Below, in pieces: positions 1 to 8,967 of a stretch of 64,000 nt of DNA; within the stretch, counting starts at the first letter, position 1, and the number at the start of each line of letters is the position of its first letter. Under the pieces are notes generated by a model that was given only the letters and a program-made list of their open reading frames with translations, was not told where the DNA came from and searched no databases. Location of the stretch: contig DEHZ01000012.1 of the NCBI GenBank assembly GCA_002352205.1, positions 1 to 64,000 of the forward strand, given 5' to 3'. The translations under genes and the position numbers were made by a program. Source of the DNA: Flavobacterium sp. UBA2787. Its GTDB lineage: Bacteria; Bacteroidota; Bacteroidia; Flavobacteriales; Flavobacteriaceae.

Positions 1-1719
1 TGAACAAATAGGACTTACAGCAGTGAATGTAGGTGTGATGTTCGGATTTACAGTAATGGATGCTGTTCCATTCATCGTCGATAAACAACCTCCGACAGTT
101 CTTGTTGCTGTAACTGAATAAGTTCCTGCTGTAGTTTGGTTTCCAAAATTTAGAGCATTTCCAGTTCCATTAATAGGCAACCCAATATTGTTTCCATTAT
201 TTTTAAGTTGGTAACTCACTCCAACCTCTGAGTCTGATAGCGTCACCGCTAATCCATCTCCACCTAAACAATAAACTCCACCACCACTCACATTGTAAAC
301 TGTAGGCACTACACATGGATTTTGAAATTCATATGCTCCCAAGTCAGGTTGATTATCTCTACTATTTCCTGTTATGTCTGTTGTCGGTACACCGCTACCC
401 GATATACCAAAATTTCGTGCTGGACTTGAACTTTGTATCATCAGACCATCATCAACAGTTCCCCATAAATTATCAACACCATTACCATCAGAACTGTTGT
501 TGAAAAGAGGATTAGATGTAATACAATTAGTTACATTAGTATTAGTAATAGCCAATGGTGAGCCTAGAGCATCTCTGATAATACAGTTAATGAATGTTGG
601 TTGATTTACAGTATTTGTTTCATTACTATAAATTTCATTTCGTCCGCTTACGTTGCTAGAGGTAGGTGGATTATTCCAAAAAATAGAATTTCTAAATGTT
701 GCTTTAGAAAAGCCTTGATATCCTGTTCCTGCGAAAGATGAAGTATTGTTAGTGATGGTACAATTAGTAATTGTAGAAAGATTAAAACCACCACCACCAA
801 AAGAGAATGCAGCCCCATTTTGGCTAGAATTATTATAGAATACTGAATTTTCAATTGTTGCTGTACTACCTATATATAAAGCACCTCCCCGAGATGCATC
901 TAGAAATCCCGAGCCACTTGAATTATTTGAAAACACACATTTAATAATGGAACAATTCCCTCCATTTATTGCCATACCAGCACCAAAAACACCAAAACTT
1001 GCACCTCCGATAAGAAATGAGTTATTATCGATAATACAGTTTGTGAATGTGGAGGTAGAAATAAAATTATTGACTCCAGCTCCTACTGCATCATTATCAG
1101 TATCAGTACAATCGGCACTATTAAAAGAAACCGTACAATTACTAAAACTTGTTGCTGAATGCGAATTGAAGATGCCCCCTCCGTGATACCTTTCAATAGT
1201 TCGACCACCTACATTAATTGTTGAGTTTCCGGGTGCAGTACCATACCCTTTTGTTATAGTAACTCCATCCAATAAAGTAGTATTGTTAAGATTAACACTA
1301 AGTACAACGTGATAAGCATTGTCTGTTAGCACATTGGGTGTACCTAAATCTCCACTTAATATGGTTGTATTTACTATCCAGTTTCTCTGATTTAACAATG
1401 TTTCTGTTCCTGAAAACCCTCCATAAATCTTAACTCCACTTTTGAGAAGAAAAGTCTTGTCACGATTATTTGCAGGTGACGAGTTACCATATGGGTCTTG
1501 TGTTGGCAAGTAGATTCCCGCTTTAACCCATATTTGATCACCTGACACTGCACTATTAATTGCAGCTTGTAAATCTCTTTTTGCAGTATTCCAAGAAGTT
1601 CCAGCAGAAGAATTATCTGGTCTTGTTGCATCAACAAAAAGTGTTGTTTGAGAAAAAGTGAGATTTGATATAAATAATAACGCTAAAACAATAATGGTTT
1701 TTAAGTAGTTATTTCTCAT
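1..1719 (-). CDS. Secreted right-handed beta-helix protein (choice-of-anchor-Q-like), 3' end outside window
   Basis: The minus strand is open from an ATG at 1719 down to base 1 (573 codons, no stop), so the gene continues beyond the window. The N-terminus is a signal peptide (MRNNYLKTIIVLALLFISN) followed by a Gln-containing cleavage region. The next part (FVDATRPDNSSAGTSW, then AINSAVSGDQIWVKAGIYLP) is the classic opening of parallel beta-helix surface proteins. After it come many short repeats of the type 'F.NC.I.NNS', each a likely helix coil. Near residue 500 the fold changes to an Ig-like part (TYSVTATRTVGGCLSTMNG). A T9SS sorting domain would be expected further on but is not in view. 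Likely role: cell-surface or released adhesin-like or polysaccharide-binding protein; the substrate is unknown. A 7-2-7 palindrome lies 57 nt upstream of the start. Confidence 0.85.
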   Translation of the reverse strand, partial: MRNNYLKTIIVLALLFISNLTFSQTTLFVDATRPDNSSAGTSWNTAKRDLQAAINSAVSGDQIWVKAGIYLPTQDPYGNSSPANNRDKTFLLKSGVKIYGGFSGTETLLNQRNWIVNTTILSGDLGTPNVLTDNAYHVVLSVNLNNTTLLDGVTITKGYGTAPGNSTINVGGRTIERYHGGGIFNSHSATSFSNCTVSFNSADCTDTDNDAVGAGVNNFISTSTFTNCIIDNNSFLIGGASFGVFGAGMAINGGNCSIIKCVFSNNSSGSGFLDASRGGALYIGSTATIENSVFYNNSSQNGAAFSFGGGGFNLSTITNCTITNNTSSFAGTGYQGFSKATFRNSIFWNNPPTSSNVSGRNEIYSNETNTVNQPTFINCIIRDALGSPLAITNTNVTNCITSNPLFNNSSDGNGVDNLWGTVDDGLMIQSSSPARNFGISGSGVPTTDITGNSRDNQPDLGAYEFQNPCVVPTVYNVSGGGVYCLGGDGLAVTLSDSEVGVSYQLKNNGNNIGLPINGTGNALNFGNQTTAGTYSVTATRTVGGCLSTMNGTASITVNPNITPTFTAVSPICS

Positions 1720-1758
1720 TATAAAGATAATTAATTTAAACTTCCAAATTTATCTCAA

Positions 1759-1808
1759 TAAAACTCAAGAAGAAATACCTGATTACAGGTATTTCTTCTT
1801 GAGTTTTA
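1759..1808 (-). terminator. Perfect 23-bp hairpin containing a TACCTGA palindrome
   Basis: Arms 1759-1781 and 1786-1808 are perfectly complementary with a 4-nt ATTA loop. It lies 28 nt after the stop of the SGNH hydrolase gene (1836) and 40 nt before the start of the beta-helix gene (1719). It can act as a transcription terminator, although the trailing T-run on the minus strand is short. Its centre (1776-1791) is also one copy of the TACCTGA-N2 palindrome found near other secreted-protein genes, so it may have a dual role. Confidence 0.65.
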
Positions 1809-1835
1809 CAGTTTTAAGTTGATGCTTTTACATGG

Positions 1836-3356
1836 CTACTCTTTGATAAATTTTATGATTTTTATATCATTGTTTTCTGATATTATTTTTAAAACATAAA
1901 TTCCTTTGGCAAGATTAGAAACATCAACTTTACTATTCGAAACTTGATATATATTAACTTTCTTACCCATCAAATCATAAACAGAAATTGCCTTTATTAT
2001 TTGTTCTGAATTAATGTTTAGAATATTTTGAGTTGGGTTTGGAAAAACAGTTACTTCAAAATCTTTATCAAAATCAATTGTATTTAAACTACAAGGATCA
2101 TCACCTGGACCTATAACTGCATATCCATCAACAAAAACTTGTGGCGATATTTCTGTACATCCATTAATTGTAGTTAAAACACTATATGAACTTGAAGGAA
2201 CTACTTGTATTGATTGGTTAGTTTCTCCAATTATAGGATTACCTAAATAATCTAACCATTGATAAGCATCTGCTGGTTGTGTCCAAAGCATGCCTGTTTC
2301 GTCAGGACATAAAATCAAATTATCAGGAAAAATAGTATTAGTGTGCGAACAAAAATTGACAGTTCGTTCAAAAATTGACTGTAGGTTTTGGCCTAAATAA
2401 CATTTGTAAGTGGTAAGTTTAATAGTATAAGTACCATCCGCAGCATAACTATGTGTCGGTAGTACCGCTGTTGATGTTGCTCCATCTCCAAAATCCCATA
2501 GATATGAGTCTTGATATTTTGATGTATTTGTATTAATAACAATCTCATTTGTTCCGTTTCCAATGGCATAAGTAAAATTTGAATTTGGAGTGTATTTTCC
2601 AATATACCAATCCTGCATTTCATCATACACTAAAGTTTTAACAGCATTTCTCAAAATTGAAGCTGTAGTAGCATCAAGTCCATAATTATCGCTTATTAAT
2701 GTTGGGTTTTTTCTAAACAAAGAAGTGTAAAAACAACAAGCTGCAAGATAAGAACCTGCCACCGAAGGATGACTTCCATCGGATTGATATAGGTTGATTG
2801 AAGGATAGTTTTCTCTTATAAACTTCCAAACAACACCAACTGGGGTAACTTCTGACTCACTCAAATCTGAAACATCCATATACCTTTCAGTCAAAAGATT
2901 TTGCATTCCCACGTAAGTACAAACAGCTGGATTTGTTGGACAATTTTGAATATCTCCATTTTCATGACCCCATGTCATAAATGAAGTGACTTGAGCACAA
3001 GGTTTATTTTGTTTAATATGAGTTTTCAGAGTAAAAAATGCATTCACAAATGAAGATGCGACAGGAAAGGATGGTCGCTGACTTTGTTCTTGTAACACTA
3101 TATAATCCCAATCATTTGATAAAATTTTATTAAGGGATACTGAACTTGAATAATGATCTTGTAAAGTATAACCACCTATTAAGTTACTATCATAAATTAA
3201 AACATCGCCAGTATTAGTGGCTAATTGAGAAACTATTTGGGGTAAATTGTTAACGTAAGTATAACTATTTCCTAAGAACAAAACCTTTCTTGTCTGATTT
3301 TGTCCAACTACTTTTATTCCTAAAAGGAATACTAAAACTAAAATTATATTTTTCAT
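1836..3356 (-). CDS. Secreted SGNH-hydrolase with PKD domain and T9SS type A sorting domain
   Basis: 506 residues. A signal peptide (residues 1-18) precedes an SGNH/GDSL-type hydrolase domain: block I is GNSYT with the candidate nucleophile Ser31, and block V is DGSHPS with Asp193 and His196 as the likely acid and base. Around residues 285-320 a PKD domain is visible (LWDFGDGATSTAVLPTHSYA). An Ig-like stretch follows, and the last ~75 residues are a T9SS type A sorting domain (VTVFPNPTQNILNIN ... LAKGIYVLKII). Family knowledge says such proteins are exported through the outer membrane by the Por secretion system and often deacylate carbohydrates or lipids; the substrate is not predictable here. 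Monocistronic by appearance, with a strong hairpin at 1759-1808 downstream. Confidence 0.85.
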   Translation of the reverse strand: MKNIILVLVFLLGIKVVGQNQTRKVLFLGNSYTYVNNLPQIVSQLATNTGDVLIYDSNLIGGYTLQDHYSSSVSLNKILSNDWDYIVLQEQSQRPSFPVASSFVNAFFTLKTHIKQNKPCAQVTSFMTWGHENGDIQNCPTNPAVCTYVGMQNLLTERYMDVSDLSESEVTPVGVVWKFIRENYPSINLYQSDGSHPSVAGSYLAACCFYTSLFRKNPTLISDNYGLDATTASILRNAVKTLVYDEMQDWYIGKYTPNSNFTYAIGNGTNEIVINTNTSKYQDSYLWDFGDGATSTAVLPTHSYAADGTYTIKLTTYKCYLGQNLQSIFERTVNFCSHTNTIFPDNLILCPDETGMLWTQPADAYQWLDYLGNPIIGETNQSIQVVPSSSYSVLTTINGCTEISPQVFVDGYAVIGPGDDPCSLNTIDFDKDFEVTVFPNPTQNILNINSEQIIKAISVYDLMGKKVNIYQVSNSKVDVSNLAKGIYVLKIISENNDIKIIKFIKE

Positions 3357-3423
3357 GATTATTTAAATTTATATTCCTTATTATTTTATTTTTCCGTTGT
3401 TGAGAAATGTTGCTTTTAAATGA

Positions 3424-4098
3424 TTATTTTTCGATTTCTAGCACATTATATTCTTTAGGTATTTCAAATCCTCGAAAACCATTAGTTGCTCCGAAGAGAA
3501 TAATAAAGGCTAACAATATGCCTATTGTAATAATAATTATTGCCTTTTTTTTACTAGAAAGTCTAGCGGTCAAACTTTTACTATTTTTATATTGAGCAGA
3601 AGCTAAATGAAAAAAAAATGAAAAAATGGCTAATCCGTAATAGGGAATAAAAAATAAACTTAATGGAAAAATATTCATACCCGCTACCCCAAAATAAAAA
3701 TTTGTATCTAAATTAAAAACATATCTTCCTAGCATAACAGCACCGATATGAAATATGAGAAAAAAAACTAAATAAAGACCTGTCCATAAATGCAACTTTT
3801 CAAATTTAGTTCTGACTAACTTTCTTTGTTTAAAAAATAGTTGCAATCCTGTAAATATTTGCAAGAAGAACGCTAGTAACAAAAATGATTCTGTCACGGT
3901 ATTCCGATAGTAATATCTCATCTTATTCATAAAAGCAATATGTTGTTCTACACCAACAATACTTATAGTATGATTAAATAAGTGAAGAGCAATAAAAATG
4001 CTTATGATGAATCCCGACAAACAATGTATTTTTCTAGTAATCAAATGTTTATTTTTTTTAATTTTTAATAATATACTAACTCTATATAGTGCAATCAA
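3424..4098 (-). CDS. Multi-pass membrane protein resembling b-type cytochrome membrane subunits
   Basis: 224 residues from a TTG start at 4098; the ATG at 4103 is out of frame, so the start is TTG or the 5' end is damaged. Five hydrophobic segments are visible. Histidines sit in or next to helices (IHCLSGF near residue 25, HLFNH near 40, LHLWTGL near 105, FHIGAV near 117), a pattern seen in di-haem membrane anchors such as the SdhC/fumarate reductase cytochrome b group. This is inference from spacing only; no named family is certain. The C-terminus is a further helix ending EYNVLEIEK. It heads a 136-nt gap before the protease lipoprotein and may be transcribed alone. Confidence 0.55.
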   Translation of the reverse strand: MIALYRVSILLKIKKNKHLITRKIHCLSGFIISIFIALHLFNHTISIVGVEQHIAFMNKMRYYYRNTVTESFLLLAFFLQIFTGLQLFFKQRKLVRTKFEKLHLWTGLYLVFFLIFHIGAVMLGRYVFNLDTNFYFGVAGMNIFPLSLFFIPYYGLAIFSFFFHLASAQYKNSKSLTARLSSKKKAIIIITIGILLAFIILFGATNGFRGFEIPKEYNVLEIEK

Positions 4099-4234
4099 AT
4101 CATTCCTTTCTTAATATGTTGTAGTACCTCTAAGATAATTGGACACAATTTTATCATTTAAACAATTAAAAGGCTGTTAATTTTGTTAAGTGAAAACAAG
4201 TTTCTTACACATTACCAATTCTAAAACGAAGACT

Positions 4235-5260
4235 CTAATTTAATTCTCCACTAATAAAAGGTCTTAATTTATTTTTATCAGTTACAGATAATGTATCATA
4301 AAAGTTATTCAGTTTATCAACTATATAACTCATTCTAATAACCCGTGTTACCGGTTTACCGTTCAATTCAGTAGCTCTAACCATAATACCTAACAATTGG
4401 CCCTCAGCGTTGAATACGCCACCTCCACTCATGCCTGAAATAGCATGAAAATTAGCTAAGAATTCTGCATGGGGATTATAAGGTATATCTCCTTCAACAT
4501 CATTAATTTGATTCAAAGATTGAATAATATTTTGAGCTTCTTCATCGGAATATACTTTACCTGTTGAAACAGCACCATTGGGGTATGCAGTCTTATCTTG
4601 AGGATAGCCAATAGCAACAACTATTTCATTTGAAATAGGAGATGCCCACGTTGAGACAGATAATGTTCTGCTTGTCGGATCAAAAATCTGTAAAGGAGTG
4701 TGAGTTTGAACTAATTCCGGATAAATAGCAAAACCATTATCGACCACCCTTTGATTATCAACAACACCTATATAAAAATCATTTTCTGGAAGAATTGTAC
4801 TGTTTGTAGCTCCTGATGGAATATTTGGATGATATAATCCAAAACTAGCTATAAGTTCACTCGTTAAAATTGGAGATCCATCAACTTGAGGAATTTTAGA
4901 CCCTGAAAATAAACCATTATTAATAGAGGCTATATCTATATACTCTTCATTTAATGAAGACCAAAGGTTTATCCCGTAAACGTGATTTGCAGAAACAAAT
5001 AATCCTAAACTATAATCATTTTTTCTACTCCAAACTACTTTACTTCCGGGACCACTTGCTCCAACACTACCTCTGATACTATTAACCAAATTTACAAAAT
5101 CAGCATTAGAATGAAGAATAGCATCTTCAATTTTAATCAAATCGGTTTTATGAATTCCAGATGATATATTATTGTTATCGTTCGAACATCCTGTTATAAA
5201 GTATAATGATGTTATAAAAATTAAAAATTTATTAAAAGTATATTTCATATAGTTAATCAT
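4235..5260 (-). CDS. Lipoprotein with trypsin-like serine protease domain
   Basis: 341 residues. An N-terminal lipoprotein signal ends at FITGC (Cys25), so the protein should be membrane anchored. A chymotrypsin-like triad can be read: His93 in VSANHVYG, Asp161 in ENDFYIGVV, and Ser278 in GMSGGGVFN, the last being the GxSGG signature with the oxyanion-hole glycine. Its substrate and partner are unknown; DegP-type PDZ domains are absent. The start overlaps the stop of the upstream small lipoprotein by the ATGA arrangement, which implies translational coupling; Met5 at 5248 is an alternative start. It is the last gene of a tightly packed minus-strand group with the DUF4386-like genes. Confidence 0.72.
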   Translation of the reverse strand: MINYMKYTFNKFLIFITSLYFITGCSNDNNNISSGIHKTDLIKIEDAILHSNADFVNLVNSIRGSVGASGPGSKVVWSRKNDYSLGLFVSANHVYGINLWSSLNEEYIDIASINNGLFSGSKIPQVDGSPILTSELIASFGLYHPNIPSGATNSTILPENDFYIGVVDNQRVVDNGFAIYPELVQTHTPLQIFDPTSRTLSVSTWASPISNEIVVAIGYPQDKTAYPNGAVSTGKVYSDEEAQNIIQSLNQINDVEGDIPYNPHAEFLANFHAISGMSGGGVFNAEGQLLGIMVRATELNGKPVTRVIRMSYIVDKLNNFYDTLSVTDKNKLRPFISGELN

Positions 5261-5466
5261 TTTTTATAATTTTTAAATAATTCAATTATGTTCTCTCTGT
5301 GCACTTTATTATACCTCTCTAAATTTAGAGTATCTGTTTTTTCATTATTAATAATTCTCTGATTAAATGATTTTTTACCACAACCTAAAAAGAGCACTAC
5401 TAAACTAAATAAATATTCTACTGTTTTGCATAATCTTATATTTAAATATGTTTTACTACTCTTCAT
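5257..5466 (-). CDS. Small putative lipoprotein
   Basis: Starting at the ATG at 5466 the product is 69 residues: a charged N-region, a hydrophobic stretch (VEYLFSLVVLFLGC) with a lipobox-like Cys, then a short polar tail. I do not recognise the family. The start overlaps the end of the upstream DUF4386 gene by 11 nt and the stop overlaps the downstream protease start by 4 nt, so all three are probably co-translated. An upstream ATG at 5514 would add a poorly fitting N-terminal extension. The tail is too short for a folded enzyme; it may be an accessory to the adjacent protease lipoprotein (inference from position only). Confidence 0.5.
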   Translation of the reverse strand: MKSSKTYLNIRLCKTVEYLFSLVVLFLGCGKKSFNQRIINNEKTDTLNLERYNKVHRENIIELFKNYKK

Positions 5467-6127
5467 TATTATTTTTAAATTTAAATAATAACCAAAAAGC
5501 AAGCCCAAGTTCACCTAATACCATTGGCATTACAAGGATTTTCTCCAATGTAAACAATAACTCCGGATAGCCGCCACTTAACACTTTAAGCAAATGAAGA
5601 ATAAAATAGGAAACACCAGCAAAAACAGTTATGTAGCTTAATGCATCGGGTATAAACTTGTCAAATTTCATTAACAAACCCAAAAGAAATAGATGAATCC
5701 CAAAAACAATTAATCCAATATTCCATGTTTTTTCAAATAGATTTAAATTATTGATTATTAAAATGTTTTCATTTTCTCCAACATTAATAATTAGAAAGAA
5801 GAAACTCATTAAAAAAATGAATGAGTATGCAATTCTTAAAGCACATGAAAAAAGAGCAATAATCTTATTACTTTGTTTAAAAAATAGATATAATAATATT
5901 GATACCAGAAAGTCTAATGCAATAACTAATAAAACTCCTATCAACATTAATATATATAGTAATTGTTCTTGTAAAACAATTTCTGCAATAAAAACCTTTT
6001 TACTTTCATCAATAAAAAATGGGAAAGCATATCCTAATGAAAATCCAGCTATGACTGCCATAACAATCAATGAATATCCAATTAACTTTGCTTGTTCTTT
6101 TGAAGATTTTAATATTTTATTAAACAT
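5456..6127 (-). CDS. DUF4386 family integral membrane protein
   Basis: 223 residues with about six hydrophobic helices. The middle part (LRIAYSFIFL, then FEKTWNIGLIVFGIHLFLLGLL) and the end (VLGELGLAFWLLFKFK) match what I know of DUF4386 proteins, a family of small membrane proteins of unknown function. The start lies inside the end of the upstream gene (8-nt overlap), so the two are coupled. A second, shorter member of the same type is encoded directly upstream, suggesting an old duplication. Confidence 0.7.
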   Translation of the reverse strand: MFNKILKSSKEQAKLIGYSLIVMAVIAGFSLGYAFPFFIDESKKVFIAEIVLQEQLLYILMLIGVLLVIALDFLVSILLYLFFKQSNKIIALFSCALRIAYSFIFLMSFFFLIINVGENENILIINNLNLFEKTWNIGLIVFGIHLFLLGLLMKFDKFIPDALSYITVFAGVSYFILHLLKVLSGGYPELLFTLEKILVMPMVLGELGLAFWLLFKFKNNNEE

Positions 6128-6656
6128 TTATTCTATTTTTTATAATTAGCCAAAATCCAAAAAACAATTCCCATAAACCTCCTGGAAGTAAAAAAAGTAT
6201 ATTATTTGAAATCTCAACAAAAACAAATAAAGAGCCAATACTGAATATTGTATACCCAATCAAACCCCATACTGACAACCACGATGGAATAATTTTGTTC
6301 TTCCATAATAACCAACACATTGGGATACTTCCTAAACCTAAAGTTAACATAGCAATGTTGTAAAAAATTTGATTTCCAATATTTTTAAATACCCCAAAAG
6401 ATGAAAAAATCATGAAAAATAAAAACAACGCCTCAATGCTCCTTGTTACCAGATAGACTCTACTCACTAGTTTGTTGTAATCAATTAATATAGCTGAAAT
6501 TAAAACACCAATTGCAAAAACTATAATTGAATTTAGAGTAATTAATATACTACCGATAATTTTTTGACTTATCCACTGTGAGTTTAAGTAATACTCTCCA
6601 AAACCAAAAACAATGAAAGCCACTAGAAACAATATACCAATAAGAGAAGACTTCAT
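6120..6656 (-). CDS. DUF4386-like integral membrane protein, shorter paralogue
   Basis: The preferred start is the ATG at 6656 (MKSSLIGILFLVAF), giving 178 residues; an ATG at 6680 adds eight residues. Six hydrophobic segments are visible. The pattern LVTRSIEALFLFFMI in the centre and GGLWELFFGFWLIIK at the end parallels the downstream gene, which supports a divergent paralogue. It overlaps that gene by 8 nt. Function unknown. Confidence 0.6.
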   Translation of the reverse strand: MKSSLIGILFLVAFIVFGFGEYYLNSQWISQKIIGSILITLNSIIVFAIGVLISAILIDYNKLVSRVYLVTRSIEALFLFFMIFSSFGVFKNIGNQIFYNIAMLTLGLGSIPMCWLLWKNKIIPSWLSVWGLIGYTIFSIGSLFVFVEISNNILFLLPGGLWELFFGFWLIIKNRINV

Positions 6657-6713
6657 AATTTTAAAATAAAAAAGATGCAAAAATTTATTTTATATGATAG
6701 ATTATAATTTAAT

Positions 6714-7361
6714 TCACAATGTGTAGTAAACAATAATAACATGGGATATAATTAAATAAATTAATGTTAATGGATATAAAACATTAAATCTTGATTTATC
6801 GGTATCAGTAAGAATCAAGTATAATAGTAAAGTGTATATTATTATAATTGTGGTTAAAAAGACGTGGTGGTTAGGTACAATTTTACTAGTAAACAACAAT
6901 CTTATCAGAGCAGGTTCTATCATAGCAATTGCTGTTAAAATCATACCTTTTCTATGAACTACTAAGTTGGATGTATTTGAATAACCAATACCAGCACCTA
7001 CAAAAAGTAAAATTATATCTTTGAAGGGGACAAAAATAGATATGTCCAAATTATACTGATTGAAATGGAGTTTTAATAAAATGATAACTACAATTGAAGC
7101 TGTCAATAAAATAAATATTAATTTCGAGAAATTACCATATGTTTTATGCAGTTTAATTTTATTCATAAATAGTAAGTAGGGTTGAATTATAAGTATGATA
7201 ATCCAGAGACTTGCAAATAATGCATGTATATGAATTAAGTATTGTATATCTTTAAAATCATTTATAAAAAGTGAAAAATAAGAATTCCAAAACCCTGCAA
7301 CGGCCAAGATAAATAGGAATACAAAAAAGAGTGAAAGTTTTAGATAACTTATTTTATTCAT
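6714..7361 (-). CDS. Seven-helix-like membrane protein of unknown function
   Basis: About 215 residues from the ATG at 7361 (an ATG at 7379 adds six lysine-rich residues). Hydrophobic segments cover most of the chain. The segment HIHALFASLWIIILIIQPYLL with following KLHKTYGNFSK and later VVHRKGM resembles a widespread group of small membrane proteins sometimes placed near DUF2306; I hold that loosely. It lies 34 nt before the gene starting at 6680/6656 and probably leads the operon of small membrane proteins and lipoproteins. Confidence 0.5.
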   Translation of the reverse strand: MNKISYLKLSLFFVFLFILAVAGFWNSYFSLFINDFKDIQYLIHIHALFASLWIIILIIQPYLLFMNKIKLHKTYGNFSKLIFILLTASIVVIILLKLHFNQYNLDISIFVPFKDIILLFVGAGIGYSNTSNLVVHRKGMILTAIAMIEPALIRLLFTSKIVPNHHVFLTTIIIIYTLLLYLILTDTDKSRFNVLYPLTLIYLIISHVIIVYYTL

Positions 7362-7643
7362 ATCGTTTTTTTTTTGCATTGATTAATTTCATTGATTTTA
7401 TTAAACTTTGAAATCTAAATTAGAATCATTAATTCAAACTTCATTAAATTTAATTTAACAAAATGAATACTTAGAAACCAAAACTTATTTAAGGTTTTTA
7501 CGTTCAACTTATTTAGTTAACTAAAGTGAATATGTAAATCAAAAAAGAGAAGACAGAATACAATTTTTTTATAGCTTTTTTATTAAATGTATTTTATGTC
7601 ATAATATTTCTTGATATACGTAAATATAATAGTCACTCTTGAA

Positions 7644-8957
7644 TTAATTTACTTTTATAAATTGTGTAGAAAACTTAGATTGATTTTTAGATACAATGTT
7701 TAAAATGTAAATTCCTTCACTTAAATCTTGAACACTAATAATTTGATTTTCTAAATTACCTTTAAAAATTAGCTTACCTGCTGTATCATAAATTTCAAAC
7801 ATAAGTTCACCCATTAAGATATTGTAATCTACATTTAGAAAAGAATTTGCAGGATTTGGATATACAACAATTTGCTTTAACATATCATTTTCAGTTAAAT
7901 TCAAAGTGTTATTTGTTGTAAAACTCCAAGTATCTGACCACAAACTAACTTGACCATTCTCATTTACCCTTACTCTCCAATAGTATAAAGTATTAGGGCT
8001 AAGATTAGGAATTTGTGTAGAAAAGTTATTTGAAGTAATACCAGATGTTACCAAGTCTTCAAAGGTTGGACTCAAAGAAACTTCAAATTCATAATCCTCT
8101 AGTTCATTGAGTTGACTCCATATTAAGGTTGGAGATAAATTGATATTAACTGATTGGTTCTCCGGAGAATTAAGAAGCACTTTTTGATCGTAAGCTACAT
8201 TAACTCCTATAACTTTACGGTAAATTGGACTCCAATTTCCATCGTTGGCTAAAATTCTTGTATGTAGTACATGGAGTCCTGAGGGCACAGTGACTTGTAA
8301 TGTGTTTGATAAAGTTTCTAAAGCTTGGTTAAAATTTCCATCAAAAGCTAACAGAGGGAAGCCATTTCCCATTCCGGGATCTGTATCCCAAAAATACTCT
8401 GCTTGTGATATTGTAACTTCCAGATTGGTATTTGTATTGGCAGATACTCTAAATACTTTTCTGAAAGCCGGACTCCAAACATTATCTTGACCCTTTACCC
8501 TAACATGCAATACGTGATCCCCCACTGCGGGTAAGGCGGCATTGTTTGAAAAAACAGTTTCAAATGCTTGGTTAAAATTTCCATCAAAAGCTAGCAGAGG
8601 AAAACCATTTCCCATTCCAGGATCTGTATCCCAAAAATATTCTGCTTGAGTTATTTTAACTTCCAAATTGGTATTAGTATTGGCAGCGACTCTAAATACT
8701 TTTCTGAAAGCCGGACTCCAAATATTGTCTTGACCCTTTACCCTAACATGCAATACATGATCCCCAACATTGGGTGAGGAGGCATTGTTTGAAAAAACAG
8801 TTTCAAAAGCTTGGTTAAAATTTCCATCAAAAGCTTGCAAAGGAAAACCATTTCCCATTCCGGGATCTGTATCCCAAAAATACTCTGCTTCCAAGATAAC
8901 TTGTCCCATAGAAAATTGGGATAGTAAGATAACGAACGCTATTTTTATTTTACTCAT
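7644..8957 (-). CDS. Repeat-containing secreted protein with Fn3-like domain and T9SS type A sorting domain
   Basis: 437 residues: signal peptide 1-18, three tandem repeats of 81 residues beginning AEYFWDTDPGMGNGFPL at residues 24, 105 and 186, a fibronectin type III-like domain (about residues 265-350, containing LSPNTLYYWRVRVNENG), and a C-terminal T9SS sorting domain (VVYPNPANSFLNVDY ... DLSEGIYILNIV). Repeats 1 and 2 are almost identical in protein and DNA; repeat 3 diverges in its second half. The start is 10 nt after the stop of the beta-helix gene 8968-10167, so the two are likely co-transcribed and may act as a pair at the surface. The ligand is unknown. Confidence 0.8.
   Translation of the reverse strand: MSKIKIAFVILLSQFSMGQVILEAEYFWDTDPGMGNGFPLQAFDGNFNQAFETVFSNNASSPNVGDHVLHVRVKGQDNIWSPAFRKVFRVAANTNTNLEVKITQAEYFWDTDPGMGNGFPLLAFDGNFNQAFETVFSNNAALPAVGDHVLHVRVKGQDNVWSPAFRKVFRVSANTNTNLEVTISQAEYFWDTDPGMGNGFPLLAFDGNFNQALETLSNTLQVTVPSGLHVLHTRILANDGNWSPIYRKVIGVNVAYDQKVLLNSPENQSVNINLSPTLIWSQLNELEDYEFEVSLSPTFEDLVTSGITSNNFSTQIPNLSPNTLYYWRVRVNENGQVSLWSDTWSFTTNNTLNLTENDMLKQIVVYPNPANSFLNVDYNILMGELMFEIYDTAGKLIFKGNLENQIISVQDLSEGIYILNIVSKNQSKFSTQFIKVN
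8160..8888 (-). repeat. Three tandem 243-bp in-frame repeats
   Basis: Units at 8888-8646, 8645-8403 and 8402-8160 encode the 81-residue repeats of the surface protein. Plus-strand reading shows long identical runs between units (for example around the CCATTTCCCATTCC segments at 8362, 8607 and 8849). High nucleotide identity suggests recent duplication or ongoing homogenisation, and copy number could vary between strains. Confidence 0.85.
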
Positions 8958-8967
8958 TTTTTATTTA

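Noticed and set aside
315-1637. Several short frames on both strands inside the first 1.7 kb
   Set aside because: They are shadows of the open minus-strand beta-helix gene that runs through the whole interval.
7518-7531. TTAACTAAAGTGAA, one mismatch from the Crp-type operator
   Set aside because: No TAnnTTTG box at the fixed distance on either strand, so probably chance.
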